Source: Naganishia liquefaciens
Lineage: Eukaryota > Basidiomycota > Tremellomycetes > Filobasidiales > Filobasidiaceae
Assembly (NCBI GenBank): GCA_013423385.1
Contig: BLZA01000020.1
Location: 112,051-176,050 of the forward strand
Length of the DNA: 64,000 nt
Direction: 5' to 3'
A model generated the notes under the pieces. That model saw only the letters and a list, made by a program, of their open reading frames with translations, made no database searches and had not been told where the DNA came from. Of the stretch, positions 22,020 to 34,100 are shown piece after piece. Position numbers and translations under genes: made by a program. Each line of letters begins with the position of its first letter. Position 1 is the first letter of the stretch.

Positions 22020-25000
22020 AAGCCAGCAAGGAACTGATCGCACCTCTTTCAACCACGACTCGTGCACGCTCAGCGCCTGTTCCATCCCACCTAGCATCCT
22101 GCTCATCTCTTGCATCTCCATTGCGCGCACTCCGAGCGTATCCACCGTTGTTGGGCTGTTATACGGTTCTGGGTCGTCGGTGAATTCGATCGTCGCGGGG
22201 CCTTGTGAAGGATGAACTATGCGGGCAGAGAGCGTGCCTTGTTTTACCTGTTTTTCCCCCGGGCAAAGAACATGAGTCGGCGATTCTGGAGAGGAAGAAA
22301 GAAAGCACGCACCAGCTGCATCACCAGCGCCTCGGCCTCATCCTCGCTCACGTCCCCGAATGCGCCACTAATCCGCCGCGCAAGCTCACCGAGCGAGATT
22401 CGAACGTACGTCTCGCGTATCTTGAGCAGCTTGTGCGCCGGCAGCACTTCGTACGCGCACAACAAGAGACCGTATGTGCCATCCTACGCGCGCGCGAGCA
22501 CACAAGAAATGAGTCGTTAGCCATGTGTGCGTACGTGTATGCGAGCGAGAAGCATGCAACCGGCGGAAACGTACCCGTCGAAATCCATCGCTCTTCCGCA
22601 AGACGTCTCCCAAGCGACCTTCATTCGATGTCGTATACGCCCTCGCCACGTCTGTATAATCGCTCGCATGGGTATTGAACGCGCCCAAAAGGTTCCCGGG
22701 CAGGAAACGCGGGTACGTCGGTTCCTACGTTGTGAGCGCGGAAGGCAGAAGAGCGTTAACGGTGGGATGATGGTCCGGCCGGCAGCACGGGTGCGTACTG
22801 TGCCATCAATGATCAAGTTTACCAGCACGAGCCTCTTGTGTGCCGCAATCTGCACCGCCGAAACGCTCGTCCCCGGCGCGCAGACGACCTATCGCCGATG
22901 TGAACCCTTTTTAGCTTTGTGTTTTCCTGCCGCGGAGCACGACACGTACAGCCCTGAGCATCTCTCGCGCACGCTTCCACTGCTGTAACGCGATATACAC
23001 CTGTGCGCCGAGGTAGTGGTATGCGAGGTAGTCCATGTACTTGAGCGGGCACTTTCAGAGTCGGGAGAATGCCGGAATTGGGCGGGAATCAGCCGGGACG
23101 CGTGAAGGGAAGATACCAGAGCCGGCCGAGGAGAACTCACAGACGCGACGTCCGTGATGGGAATTTCCAGCAGCGTCATTGCGACGTCCAGATTGCGCAC
23201 GAGGAGGCACGCCTGAGGTCCCGTTACATATTGGTGTCAGCCAAGCACCTCGCTGACGTGCACACGCGGGAGATGTACCTCGATGAACGGCGCATGGATA
23301 GGTGTGAGAGTTACCGAGGAGGCGCCGCGGGTCTTGTGCAGGAGGGTCCAGAGGGGTTGTAACGTGTGATCGACCTGAACAGCGCGGTCGTGGCATCGGG
23401 TTCAGCGGATTCTGCTTGAGACCCGGCGGAGACAAGGGAGGAACGTACGATGCCGTGTAGTTTGGCTGCGGCGAGGATTCCATTTGAGAGGTCGCCAACT
23501 AGATGTAGAGGGATTAAAGTCCCGGGAAAGGGGATGGAGAGGAGGTGCGTACGTTTGGCAGTGATGCTGTGGTTGCGAAGCATTGCGGGATCGATCGTAC
23601 GGATGTTCGCGTTTGCAAGGTGGACGAGGTCGGCGGGGTGTGTTTCAGGGGTGACTGGATCTGTAAAGTAGGTTGCCCTGTGACATGCGTCAGCTGTTCA
23701 TGCTTGACAGGTCGCTTAATGGCATTTTCGGCAGGCGCTCAACGGGGTTCTCGACGGTTGCCCGATGGGATACCGCTCGACCGGGATTCTCGCCACCGCT
23801 CGACAGGAGCAACAAATCTCCTCGCCAGCGGCGCATAGTAGTCTCGTTCTCTTTAGTCGTAAAAGGCATTGTCGCCGACGTTCGACGAGAGGGATCATTG
23901 CCGATGCTGGACGAGAGGCATTCTCGCTCTCGCTCGAAGAGAGGGGTATTCTCGCCTCCGCTCGAGGGATTCTCGGCCGTCCTTCCGGCTTTGGGTTCCT
24001 TGTTTGCGGCGCCTCCTATCCTCGCTCCGCTCGATGAGAGAAGTAGTCTCGCCGTCGACCGACGAGAAATATTCTTGCTCCGCTCGACGAAAGGTTTTCT
24101 CGCTGACGCCCAGCGGGTTTCTCGATCGTCACGGCGCCTCCTGCCTCGCTCCGCTTGACGAGAAAATTTCTCGCTGCCGCTCGACGAGAAGTATTCTCTG
24201 TTCGTCGAGCAAATTCCCAAACCCTTCGGTCGCTCATGGGATTCCAGCCTCCGCTCGAGGGATTCTCGGCTGTCCTTCAACTACCTCGAGAATTCTTGCC
24301 TGCGACGCCTCCTATCGTCGCTCCGCTCGACGAGGGGATTTCCTCACTCCACGCGGACGAGAGGATTTCCTCACTGTCGCTCGACGAGAGGTGTTCTCGC
24401 CTCCGCTCGAGGTGTCCTCGGCCGTCCTTTGATGGCCTCGAGGTTCCTTGCTCACCGCACCTCGTATCCTCGCTTGGCTCGACGAGACAAGGTGCTTCGC
24501 TCGCTACGGTCGCTCGATGAAATGCCGCCGTCGAAGGCGGCCTCAGAGAGTCCTTGCCCACGGCGCTGGTATTCTCGCTGACGCTCGACAGGAGGTGTTT
24601 TCGCTGACGCCCGATAGGAGGTGTTCTCGCTGACGCCCGACGAGAGAGGTACTCTCGCTCCGCTCGAAGGTAGTCTCGCTAACGCTCGAGGTAATCTCGG
24701 CCGTCCTACGACGGCCTCGGAGAGTCCTTGCCCGCGGCGCTGGTATTCTCGCTCCGCTCGATAGGTGTTCTCGCTGACGCTCGACAGGAGGTGTTCTCGC
24801 TGACGCCCGATAGGAGGTGTTCTCGCTGACGCCCGACGAGAGAGGTACTCTCGCTCCGCTCGAGGGTAATCTCGCTCCGCTCGATGGGAGTCTCGCGCGA
24901 CCTATGGCGCGCTCGGGGAATCTTGGCCTGCGGCGCTGACATACTCGCTCCCTCCGGTCGCTCGGATGTACTCTCGCTTTGCTCCTCGACTGGAACTCAC

Positions 25001-25296
25001 AATGCCCACAACACCACCACCTCTTTCCCCCTCCCTCCTCCCTTGTCCCATCCACCCCCGAGCACCTCCCTTGCCGCCTGCCCATCCCTCACCAGCCTCT
25101 CCAACACCGGCACCATCCATTTCCCCATCAACCCCCCGGGATCCACTCCTCCGTTGAGAGCGACGTTGAACGGTGACGCGGGATCATCGATAAACTCCCG
25201 CAGAGCCGGGATCGAACGTGGCGTCTGATGTGACGGCAAGGAGGGGACGGCGGCGGGAAAGGGTGTGTGGGGAGACATGCCCGTGATCGTTTGCAT
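21849..25296 (-). CDS. CSN3: COP9 signalosome subunit 3 (CSN3), 11 exons
   Basis: PCI-type scaffold subunit of the COP9 signalosome, which removes NEDD8 from cullins. Exons: 25296-25001, 23677-23553, 23498-23449, 23374-23315, 23212-23141, 23051-22950, 22888-22799, 22724-22575, 22483-22309, 22216-22044, 21968-21849; phases close to 470 aa. Family signatures include YMDYLAYHYLGAQVYIALQQ and HKRLVLVNLIIDGT (helical repeats), FRRDGTYGLLLCAYE, KLLKIRETYVRISLGELARR (PCI winged helix), IEFTDDPEPYNSP and the C-terminal helix EMSRMLGGMEQALSVHE. The donor of exon 9 is not canonical (GTGCTT) or the acceptor differs slightly, so that join is the least certain. The first intron (25000-23678, 1.3 kb) is filled with a repeat array. 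UBC12, which acts oppositely, is nearby. Confidence 0.88.
21988..22019 (+). repeat. CAGACG hexamer microsatellite in the last CSN3 intron
   Basis: About five copies of CAGACG lie in the 75-bp last intron of CSN3, close to the splice acceptor on the minus strand. Confidence 0.9.
23678..25000. repeat. GC-rich hairpin repeat array inside CSN3 intron 1
   Basis: Degenerate units of about 35-45 bp built on a TTCTCGCTCCGCTCGACGAG theme fill nearly the entire 1.3-kb intron. The right part has a higher-order duplication of about 190 bp (near 24563-24740 and 24740-24920). Units include CTCG..CGAG palindromes and the inverted repeat GGCCGTC-CTAC-GACGGCC. Open frames through the array are repetitive and not genes. 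The same family fills the first COX7 intron at 44.9-45.6 kb. Confidence 0.85.
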
Positions 25297-26418
25297 CACG
25301 GGGGGTGCGTAGGAGCGAGCTGATGACGAGGGACGCAGGATGAATTCGTCATGTCCCTCCCTTGTTCCCGCCAGGAACGAGGACGCGCACTCGGCCGCCG
25401 GGGAGAATCCAATTCACATTGCATTGCGTCGCGCGTGGATCGCCATCGTCACCATCTGCGCAAGTTTCATCCTGCCTCCAGCATCGACTCGCGATGGGCG
25501 CCATGTCGATAGAGGATCGTGGGTCAGTCAGACAACCTCGGCCCGGGTACGATGGTTCCGTCAAGGCGCGCTGGTTGGGCGAGCAGGTGATATGGTTTCA
25601 GAAACCGGGTGAGCCGACCGTCGTCCGTCCGTCTTTCCGTTGCGGCATCTACACGCGCAGAAGCGAAAAGAGGCCGCAGAGGAAAAGAACTCTTTTCTTT
25701 TTGGCGCAACAGGCTTGTTACTTGTCTCCCTCTTTCCCGACGTCTGGGTAACATGGCTGCCGGCTTCATTGTTGTACCCCTATGCGATCTTTGGCAGAAT
25801 CGCGCTGCGGAGGCTCGGATGTCTTCACTACACTACCGATCAAGGGGATCCGTTGCGCGACAGGGACCACAGGAGGGTCTATCGGGGGAACGGCATCGCG
25901 CAAGTCGCCGGGGAATGGGTCAATGGTGCGTGTGAGGTATGACGCCACCGACAAATTGGGTTGTCTGCCCTATTCTCTACCAAGACAATTGACAAGACGA
26001 GGACGGCTTCCGCAAGTAATCAAGTTATTAGCCGTCGGCATGCAAGAACGGCTTCTGCAAGTGGTCAGGATATCCGCCGTCACCATGCGGAGACGTCGGC
26101 GTGGATCCGCCTTGTCCAAAAGATCCTTGCGCAGCGTCCAAAGGCTTACTATCACTACAACACAATCGCCGTCGTCTACTGACTCTATAGCAGAAGAGTT
26201 TTCACTGCAGCTGGTGTCGTCGGCACTCTCGGCAAAAGTGCAGCTTGACGCAGGTTGACAATGTCACGAATCAACACGTGTCGCCAATCGTCAACACCGT
26301 TACAGCAAAAGCATCGCGTTTGCCCATAATCCCCTGATACAATTCTCTTCATTACAAGTTGAACAGACCACAGCCGATTGCGTCGACCGCTATGGTAATG
26401 AATTCTTAAACCCGCATC
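25297..26418. other. Intergenic, no gene seen
   Basis: Between the CSN3 start and the A1 stop. It holds an imperfect tandem duplication near 26000-26075 (the phrase ACGGCTTCCGCAAGT / ACGGCTTCTGCAAGT). Open frames are short and unrecognised. Confidence 0.5.
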
Positions 26419-29400
26419 CTAAAGTCCTGTCTCTACCTTCTTCTCCACCTCCTTGCGGCGTGCGTCTTCGTGCGTTTTCCTGTCTGCTTCCTCCGCATCG
26501 CGTGCGGTCTTCTCAGCCTCTCGCGTCTGCTTCTCTGTGTCCAAATTCTGCTTGACGGTATCCGCTTGACTCTTGTCTTTGATTTTCTGTTTCAGATCTG
26601 CTTCCAGCTCATCCTTTGTCTTGCCGGTCTTCTTGTCCTTTTTGTCATCTCCATAATCGGCAACGTTCAAGTCCTTTTGGGCGTTGTTTGCAGCTTTTTC
26701 GGCGGCGTCATAAGCCGTCTTTGCATTGTCATAGTTCGTGCTGGCCGTTTTCGCTCTAGCGGTGCCCGTATTGGCTCGCTCGACGGCGAGTACGGTCTTG
26801 ATCACGTCACGGACGGGATTCGTCGTCACAAAGTCCTTCATGGTGATGCTCAACACGTAGTCGCTCACAACCTGGTCGACCAATGCTTTGCCATCCTTTT
26901 TCGGATCCAGGATTTTGCCAGCATTCTCGTAGATCGACAGCTGTGCATCCATCTTTGGTTTGATAATGTTATCGACCATCTCCCGGAGAGCTTGGTGGTA
27001 TTCCTTGGTGATATCCTTTTCAGCCCCGTCGATAAAGTTATCCTTCATAGCCGTCTCGGCGGCGGCGAGATTGGCGGCATCCAAACCGGTTTTCTTGACC
27101 GACACATCCAATCCGTCCCAGCGGCCTTGAACCTTTTTACGCAGCTGCTCCATAACCTTTGGCATCTGAGCCTTGATGGCATTCCCTTCCTTGCCGATAA
27201 TGTCTTTGAGATCGCTCGCTATCTTGGGCATGGTGTCAACCCTCTGTACTGCTTCATTCGCTTTCTGGCCGTCCTTTTGCAACAGTTTCCGTTGAGCTGC
27301 CGCGGCTCGTTGGTACGTCCAGTAAGCCGTTGCGAGACTGATCAAGATACTGGCCAATCCAATCACGAGAGCAATGGTATCGCTTTCGTCCAATGCCATC
27401 ACGTGGATGCCATGGACCGGTTTGGGGCGTTCCGCAGGTGGTCCTGCCAGGAAAGGGACGGCCGGTTTACCGGGTTCGCTGACGGTACCGACAAGCCTGA
27501 CCTTGGTCCCGGTCTCATTATCCAACCACGACTTGCAGCTAAAGGTGTACGTCTTTTGCCCCTCGATAAAAGAGAACTCGTTGGTGACTTTTGCATTGGC
27601 ATCGACCGCAGGCGAGAGATCAAAGGCTTGCTTTCGGAAATGCACTTGGCGCGTGATGGATGAGATTTGCAGCTTGACGCCCTTGTCTCGTGACGGGCCT
27701 TCCCAGATCGTGTAGTGCCCACCAAAGTACCGGATGTCGACTGGCGCGGCCTTGTCGACTTGACTTGTAGCGGTGGCTGCTATGAATGACTCGGGAGTAT
27801 GCCCAATAGGGGCCAATAGTTCCTCTGGCTTCAGCTTGTCGTAATTGTTTTGTTTCAAGAACGCAGTGAGATTTGCCATAGAATCCTGCTGAGCGTCCTT
27901 GGTCAAGTTTTGCATCAGGCCTCGAGCAAAATCGTTGTTATCGGTGGAGAAGAGAGCTGCCTTGTACGCATCGAGCGAGCCGGCAGCTGGAGCGTTTGAC
28001 GCCGCGCGGCCCCTCGCTGCGTCATTTATCAACGGTTCTGCATAGAATTCCGGAGACAGTAGATGGAACCAATTCTTGATGTGTGTGGGTCGGGCTTCCA
28101 TGGAGACTACCGGTGTAGCCTTTTTCTTCACGTTACCCGTCAGGATCAAGTCATGCGGGCAAGCCAGACCACCAGCGATGTTCTTCTGAGCGCTTCCTGC
28201 TGGTGCCTGAATGGCATCGGCTGAAAAGATGCTTTGATTAGGAAACAGCAAGTTTGTCGTCAAGAGATACTGAATCGGTTTGACATTGATCGCCATGGAC
28301 ACGGCCCCGGACTTGGTATCGATGTTGCCCCACGAGCTCCACATCTGATTTGTGCTCGAGCGCTGGTGAAGTACTCGCGACGCCGTCGTTGACATATCTA
28401 TCTCTGTTCCTGATCCCGACCAGGTGCCGCTCCCCCGAAGTTCAACTTGAAATTCTGAATGATTGTTAATAACCGGACCCCAACCTCCTCCGGTATTCAC
28501 GTCTTGATAATGGATCTTGGAATCCCAGCTGATTGACAATGATGGGATGTCCTTGACTACTATCTCTGGATGAACAATAATGTCGATATCGCCGCCGAGA
28601 GCTTCTTTGGAAAAGAAACTCAATTTGTCTTCATTCTTGAGAGTAGAGGGAGCCTTGAGGTGTATCCCGGCTGAAAGAGATATGCTGTCAGATACTGGAC
28701 AAGGCCGTTTCCCGTAATTATTCCACCCACCATAAGAATCGTCTGGATCAGTGTCACCGGTGGCTACCGTTAGTGTACCCATCCAATCCTTGGCACTGCT
28801 TTCGAAAGATGTCTACGGGGGGCGAGGAAACATCAGCTGGGCGGTGTTCCTGGGCCTTCAGTCGGAATTCCGGTCACCTTGAAGACCTGATTGATGAGTA
28901 GGTCATGGCTAAACACAACACTGGCTGTCCGGTCCTTTGGAATGGGATGCAAGTCAAATTTGTCGAATCCTTCGGCGCCGTTGGATTGACCGTTGCTACC
29001 CTTGACTTTGATCCACATGCAAACAGCGCCTTTGGAGCCGGATACGCTCGAGTCGGCAGCGAGAATGGAGAATTTGACGATTTCCGGCACCAGTCGAACT
29101 TGATCGGCATTGGCAACAGATTTTTTCGTTCCGCCCAAGAACCACCGGGTCTCTTGCTTCTTCAACTGAGGACATGGATAGTCGGTCAGAACAGCCCTGA
29201 CCCCTGGTCTTGATGCCCCGCGCGGGGACTCACAAAGCTTTCCATGCCTTTAACAACCAGCTGCCACTCCTCTGTTGCAGCTCCGCCATCGGCTGTCGTT
29301 CCGTCGGCATTTTCCAACGACCAGCTTGACGAACCGGAGGGAAAGTCCAGGTAGAGGCCACAACAGAGACTGGCATCGTCCGGAACGCCAAGAATTGTTC

Positions 29401-29912
29401 CGGCAGTACCGCCAGCCGTAGCATCGCTTTTTTTGAATTGCCCATCTTCATCAAAATGTCCGACGGCGGAAGACAAGGTGAGCCGGATGTTGACGAACTT
29501 TCCGTCAGGCAATGCAGTTGGTGTCTTGTCATCGTCAATCAGGTAAGATCCCGCCATTTTCAGCTTGAGGTGTGCCTCGGAATCTCCTGGACCGAAGGAG
29601 AGAACTGGGGATGAAAGATTGAGAGTGACGTGTGCGGGTAGGAGCTTGTGTGGTCGGGCATCTTAGAATTCACATGATATTCGGATCGTGAGCAGCAACA
29701 TCTTTAAGGGGCAATCCCGGAGACTGACTCATGATGGTGGTCTCCACCTTGATCTCTTCCAACAATTTGGCTGCATCAGCCTGCTCGGACAACCGCGCAT
29801 TGAGGCTGTCTTCGTCATAGGATACGAGCACATCCCAATTTCCAATGGTTTTCTTCCCTTTGACGCCTTGAACGAGGTCGTAAAAGCTGGACTGAGCCTT
29901 GGCAGAGACCAT
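26419..29912 (-). CDS. A1: unknown 1077-aa protein, membrane helix and charged C-terminus
   Basis: Not recognised. Five exons: 29912-29729, 29661-29234, 29165-28878, 28812-28731, 28670-26419; phases close to 1077 aa, and three splice positions are kept in the copy A2. The N-terminus has TIGNWDVLVSYDEDSLNARL. Then come strand-rich blocks (LSSPVLSFGPGDSEAHL, GTILGVPDD, HPIPKDRTASVVFSHDLLI, YLLTTNLLFPNQ, GLACPHDLILTGN). Near residues 757-779 a hydrophobic helix (TIALVIGLASILISLATAYW) is followed by about 300 residues of Lys/Glu/Ala/Asp-rich sequence that reads as coiled coil. There is no signal peptide. The WDVLVSYDE start and repeated strand blocks recall TULIP/P47-type lipid-binding domains, but this is a weak resemblance by eye. 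It is divergent to B1 across 1.27 kb. Confidence 0.75.
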
Positions 29913-31186
29913 GGCGAGGAGTGCTTAAACACCGGATGAGAGATTGGACGAAGCGGTGGAAACGAAAGGCGCATATGGGGCTTATATGAACGGCTATCAG
30001 GAGCTGGGGGAAGTCCAGTCGAGTGTTTCTTGCCCACTGCACATCAGTAATCACTGATCATTTCGTGTTGCAAAGTGTAACTCGCGTGAAAGTCACACCG
30101 GACTGCTGCAGAACATGCCCAGACCGACTCAGGGCGCTCAAATGGTTGACAGTCACCCTGGTCTTTCCGGACTACCCGAGGCTGTGTTGGAGGAGCTGTT
30201 GGAGGGGATGCCGAGATTCAGAGACGGAACACCAAAACTGAACCGATCGGTGGATATCACCGTTTCCGATAAAGCTCGCTTCCACCTACACCTTTACGTT
30301 GACCCTGACTCGTTGGCTGCCAGATCGCTCGGGCGAGCAAGCATATTCTCTACAGAGGTAGATCGGAGGGATCGTGCAAGCCAACAACAATGCACCTGGA
30401 TTAGTAGAAGTAGGTGTAATTGCAATTATGCCATACGGCTGCGGGCTGACGGGAGTCTCTGTCAGAGTCACAAACACTTCGGTGACGGACGACGACAGGC
30501 TGAAACAGGCACGCTTTCACACAGCCAACAGCAATAGTAAACGTGTTGCTGTTACTCAGCTTGTTATAAAACGGTACGTTATGCCGTTGATAACTCCTGT
30601 AACTCTGCCAACTTGCTCACACGGTGAAGTATTGTACAGGGTGCCCCGCTCAGCGGGGGTATTAATGATTTTGGCGAACCACGTTGGCGACACGTCAGCA
30701 CTTGGGTGCAGCCGGCGACTTCGGCGCCCTATACCTAGGGCTCTCGGCTCCTGTGACTTTCTTGAATAATGTCGCCAGTAGCAATCACGTACAAGCTGTA
30801 CAGACCAACGTGAGGAAAGGCCATAGAAGGGGAACAGCAAGCACGATGGCGGAGACGACACGCTGGTGACTCAAACTGATCATCATGTACAAAACGGTGA
30901 TGTACGTAACGTATTTGCACAACGGTACATTTTAGTCTGCAAATTGATGCCTCGGCGAGGTCCCACAGCTATCCGAGAAGCGGTCCGTCGGCCCAGCTGC
31001 CTCAGCAACCTCTGCACCGGTCTCATCCTACGCTACTTGCCCCTCTCACAACAGAATCGCTTGCAGACTCGACGCTTGAATGGATATGAGAAGACTCGCC
31101 ATCATGCAAAGTACCTACCTACCTTCTGTCCGAAAGACTCGAACTCTGACGCTGATTCTTCTGTCTACCATAGCACCTCTCCCGCT
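29913..31186. promoter_or_regulatory. Shared upstream region of the A1/B1 pair
   Basis: 1.27 kb between the divergent start codons of A1 and B1. Open frames here (140 aa plus, 30115-30537; 131 aa plus, 30374-30769) have no motif. The B1 frame stays open upstream of the chosen ATG back to 30866, but homology with B2 begins only around the ATG at 31187, so that start was chosen. It presumably contains both promoters; no specific element could be called. Confidence 0.45.
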
Positions 31187-34100
31187 ATGTCGGGTGACCA
31201 AGACACCCACGATGCCTCGGGCTACCGAATTGTCACCTTTCCAGACCCCGAGCACTGCGTTTATCGGATCGGCGATACCACATACGTCCTAGACGCTTCC
31301 GAGACCGGCTGGACCTTGTCCAATGGCCGTTTTGCTACCAAGCGACTCGTGGTCTACGCGGAGCGGATCAATATCATCGGCGATGTCGAAGCTCGGGGGA
31401 AAGACATTGAGCTCTATTGCTATGACTTGTCTCTGCAAGCAGTCGAGGGCAAGACTACAGTAACGCTCAACACATCAGGTAGCCTGCCTACGCGCGAGGC
31501 CTACATGCCTTCGCCTGGAGAGGGTGGCCAGTCGGGCGGCAACGTCAAGATATTTGTACAATCTGCCGACATTACCATGCTCAATCTGCGGATCATCACC
31601 GATGGTGCCGATGGCCAAGCTGGTTATGACGGAAATAAAGCACCTGATCCCGTCGTCAATCCTCGAGCGGGAACTGATTCCGCTCCTCCCAAGCACACGC
31701 CGCAAGATAAAGACGTATATTCATCTGATCCTTCTGCGAAAACGGCCAGTGAACCAGCACAGACCGCTGGAGGTAATGGAGGCGCCAGCGGTGAGTAGAT
31801 ACTCTTCGCTTATCGCTTCCGGGTGGCTCATGTCAATCGCCCTGCTCCCTCAGGCAATATCACCATCGCCTTTGGATCTAAAGATCTGGCAATGTTCACC
31901 ACCATGGGCGACTTGGAGCAAGTAGCTTGGCCTACTCAGATTGGAAATGTCAATTTATACTTTATGCCGACGCTCGACTCGGTCAAGGATTATCCGAAAA
32001 CTGTGAAAGATGCTACTGCGACCATTCTTGCAAAGTATGGCGATTACGCAAAGAGCTTGTATGCGCTGCGCGGTCAACTCAAAGTACTTCTTGATCGCTT
32101 CTCTAAACCGACCGAAGACGAGCCGGCTCCAACGCAAACTGCGGCGGACGACGCCGCTGCGGTGGTCGATTCCCTGACCAAACATCTCTCTGCGCTTGTA
32201 TTGCCAACGTTCGACGTGGCGGCGGTAAAAACGCTCGCGGAAGCATTGACTCAGACTATCGGCGACTGGCTGGATCAAGGCGGAGACGATGCAGAATCCT
32301 CGATGGCGACTGATATGAAGCAATTTGCTCTGCCCAAGCAGGAATCAGCGACAGCATCTTGGCGAAAATCAGAGCTGGGTAACCAAATCGAAAAAGCCTT
32401 TATCCCACTCGAGTATGCCGCCATGGATTTTTCTGCTTCGCTGGAAAACCATTGTTCATACGCCGCAGGTTAGTTGACGCATGCGTTTTGCGATATCTGG
32501 TTTTCTGTCCTCTGAACAAAAGCTCTTCTGACAGGACGAGCAGCTGATGGTGGCGTCGGCAAGGATGGCACTCACGCGGATGGAGGCAAGGACGGCTCGA
32601 TTGGGACTCTCAGTGTCGATCTTCTCATGTTTGATGGATCCAAAGTCGATGCTGAGTTGGCCATGCCCTTCGCCTCGGCAGAGCAATGCTACATGCTCTT
32701 GACGCGGGCGAACGATGCCTTTTTCAACGGAGATATCGGCGCGGCCGGTAGTGCTTACGAGAGGCTGCTGCAAAGATTGGTGCCCATTCTGTGGTGTCCC
32801 GAGCCCGATGCGCAGGGGACGGTCGCGACCACCGCGCTGCAAAAAGCTTACCAGGACGCGCAAATTCGCGAATCAAGCATCTTTCCGATGCAGCAATTCA
32901 ACGAAATCCAAGCACAAGCAGAAACATACCTCAAGTACATCACCTCGGGCAAGGATATGTTTGGGCATGAGCCATCATGGGTGCCTCGACTGACCTATCA
33001 AATCCTTGTCAAGAACATCGAAACTCAATTACCGGCGTTGGAAAAGTTTGAAACGCAGCAGCAGGAATACGAGGCCGCATGGAAGAAGAACGCCGACATC
33101 AAATCGATAGCCAAGAAGACTCTGGCCCAGGCAAACGAGGATGATATTACCGCTCAATCCACCATTGATTTGCTGCTTGGCCACAGTGGACAATTGGCCC
33201 AGCTGGATGCCAAGATCAAAAAACTCAGTCCTGACCTACGCAATGCGTTGAAGGCTATCCAACCCGCTCTAGCTCGCATCAAAAGCGACATCGACAACAA
33301 TTTCGACTGGGACGTCGGTGAAGTGTTGTCGGCATTCGCGTCTTTTACAATGGCGCCATCCAAGATCTTCGCGCTTGGGACCGTATTTTCCACTCTATGG
33401 AAATCAAGTCAAGATATAAAAGACGACAACGGTATCGCTCTTCCCCAGGAGAATGTGATTTCCTCAATCGGACAAGCCGGAGACAACATTGACAGCATGA
33501 TGGAATCATATCACCGTATCGCCACCGGCGGGTATGAGCCCGACGATCCCGGTGCCGCCAAACTCATCGTGTCTGCACAAGCGTTGAAAGATATCGTCAA
33601 CAAGTACAAGGCGACTCTGAAAGACCGGGAGGACCTAAACGTTGCACTCGACAAGTACATCGGACTCGTCCAATCGCGCAATGAAGCCGTTATCTCGTAC
33701 AATATAGCCTTGCAAATGGTCGTCGACGCCCGTGAATCATTGAAAAAGGCAAACACGGAAGAAGACAAGGCCGGAAGTCAATTGATCGAGATCAATCCTC
33801 GTATCCCAGGGGTCTACTATCGCAGCAGGAAGAGAGCCGACTCTTTGCGGCTGTCTATTATGCGCAACCTGAACTATGCCACTCGAGCTTTACGATACTT
33901 TTCCTTGTCTTCAGAGCTCGATGAAAACATCAAATCTGAAGACTTGAAAGACCATAAAACGTTGTCTGATCGCTTCCAGTCACTAAAGACCCATGCGCTA
34001 AACGCACTGGCCATCATTGCATCTCACACCACGAATCACTTTCCGCCAACCCCACTGACTCCGACCAGCCGCGGGCCATTTGTGCATTTGACAGTCTCTG

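Noticed and set aside
23678-25000. CRISPR-like array
   Set aside because: Units are degenerate, vary in length and have no regular unique spacers; the DNA is a eukaryotic intron.
24543-25085. 180-aa minus-strand frame with repeated Arg/Ser/Glu-rich peptides
   Set aside because: It is a translation of the GC-rich repeat array inside a CSN3 intron; the peptide repeats only mirror the DNA repeats.
26470-27663. 397-aa plus-strand frame opposite A1
   Set aside because: Antisense shadow of the A1 coding exon caused by its codon bias.
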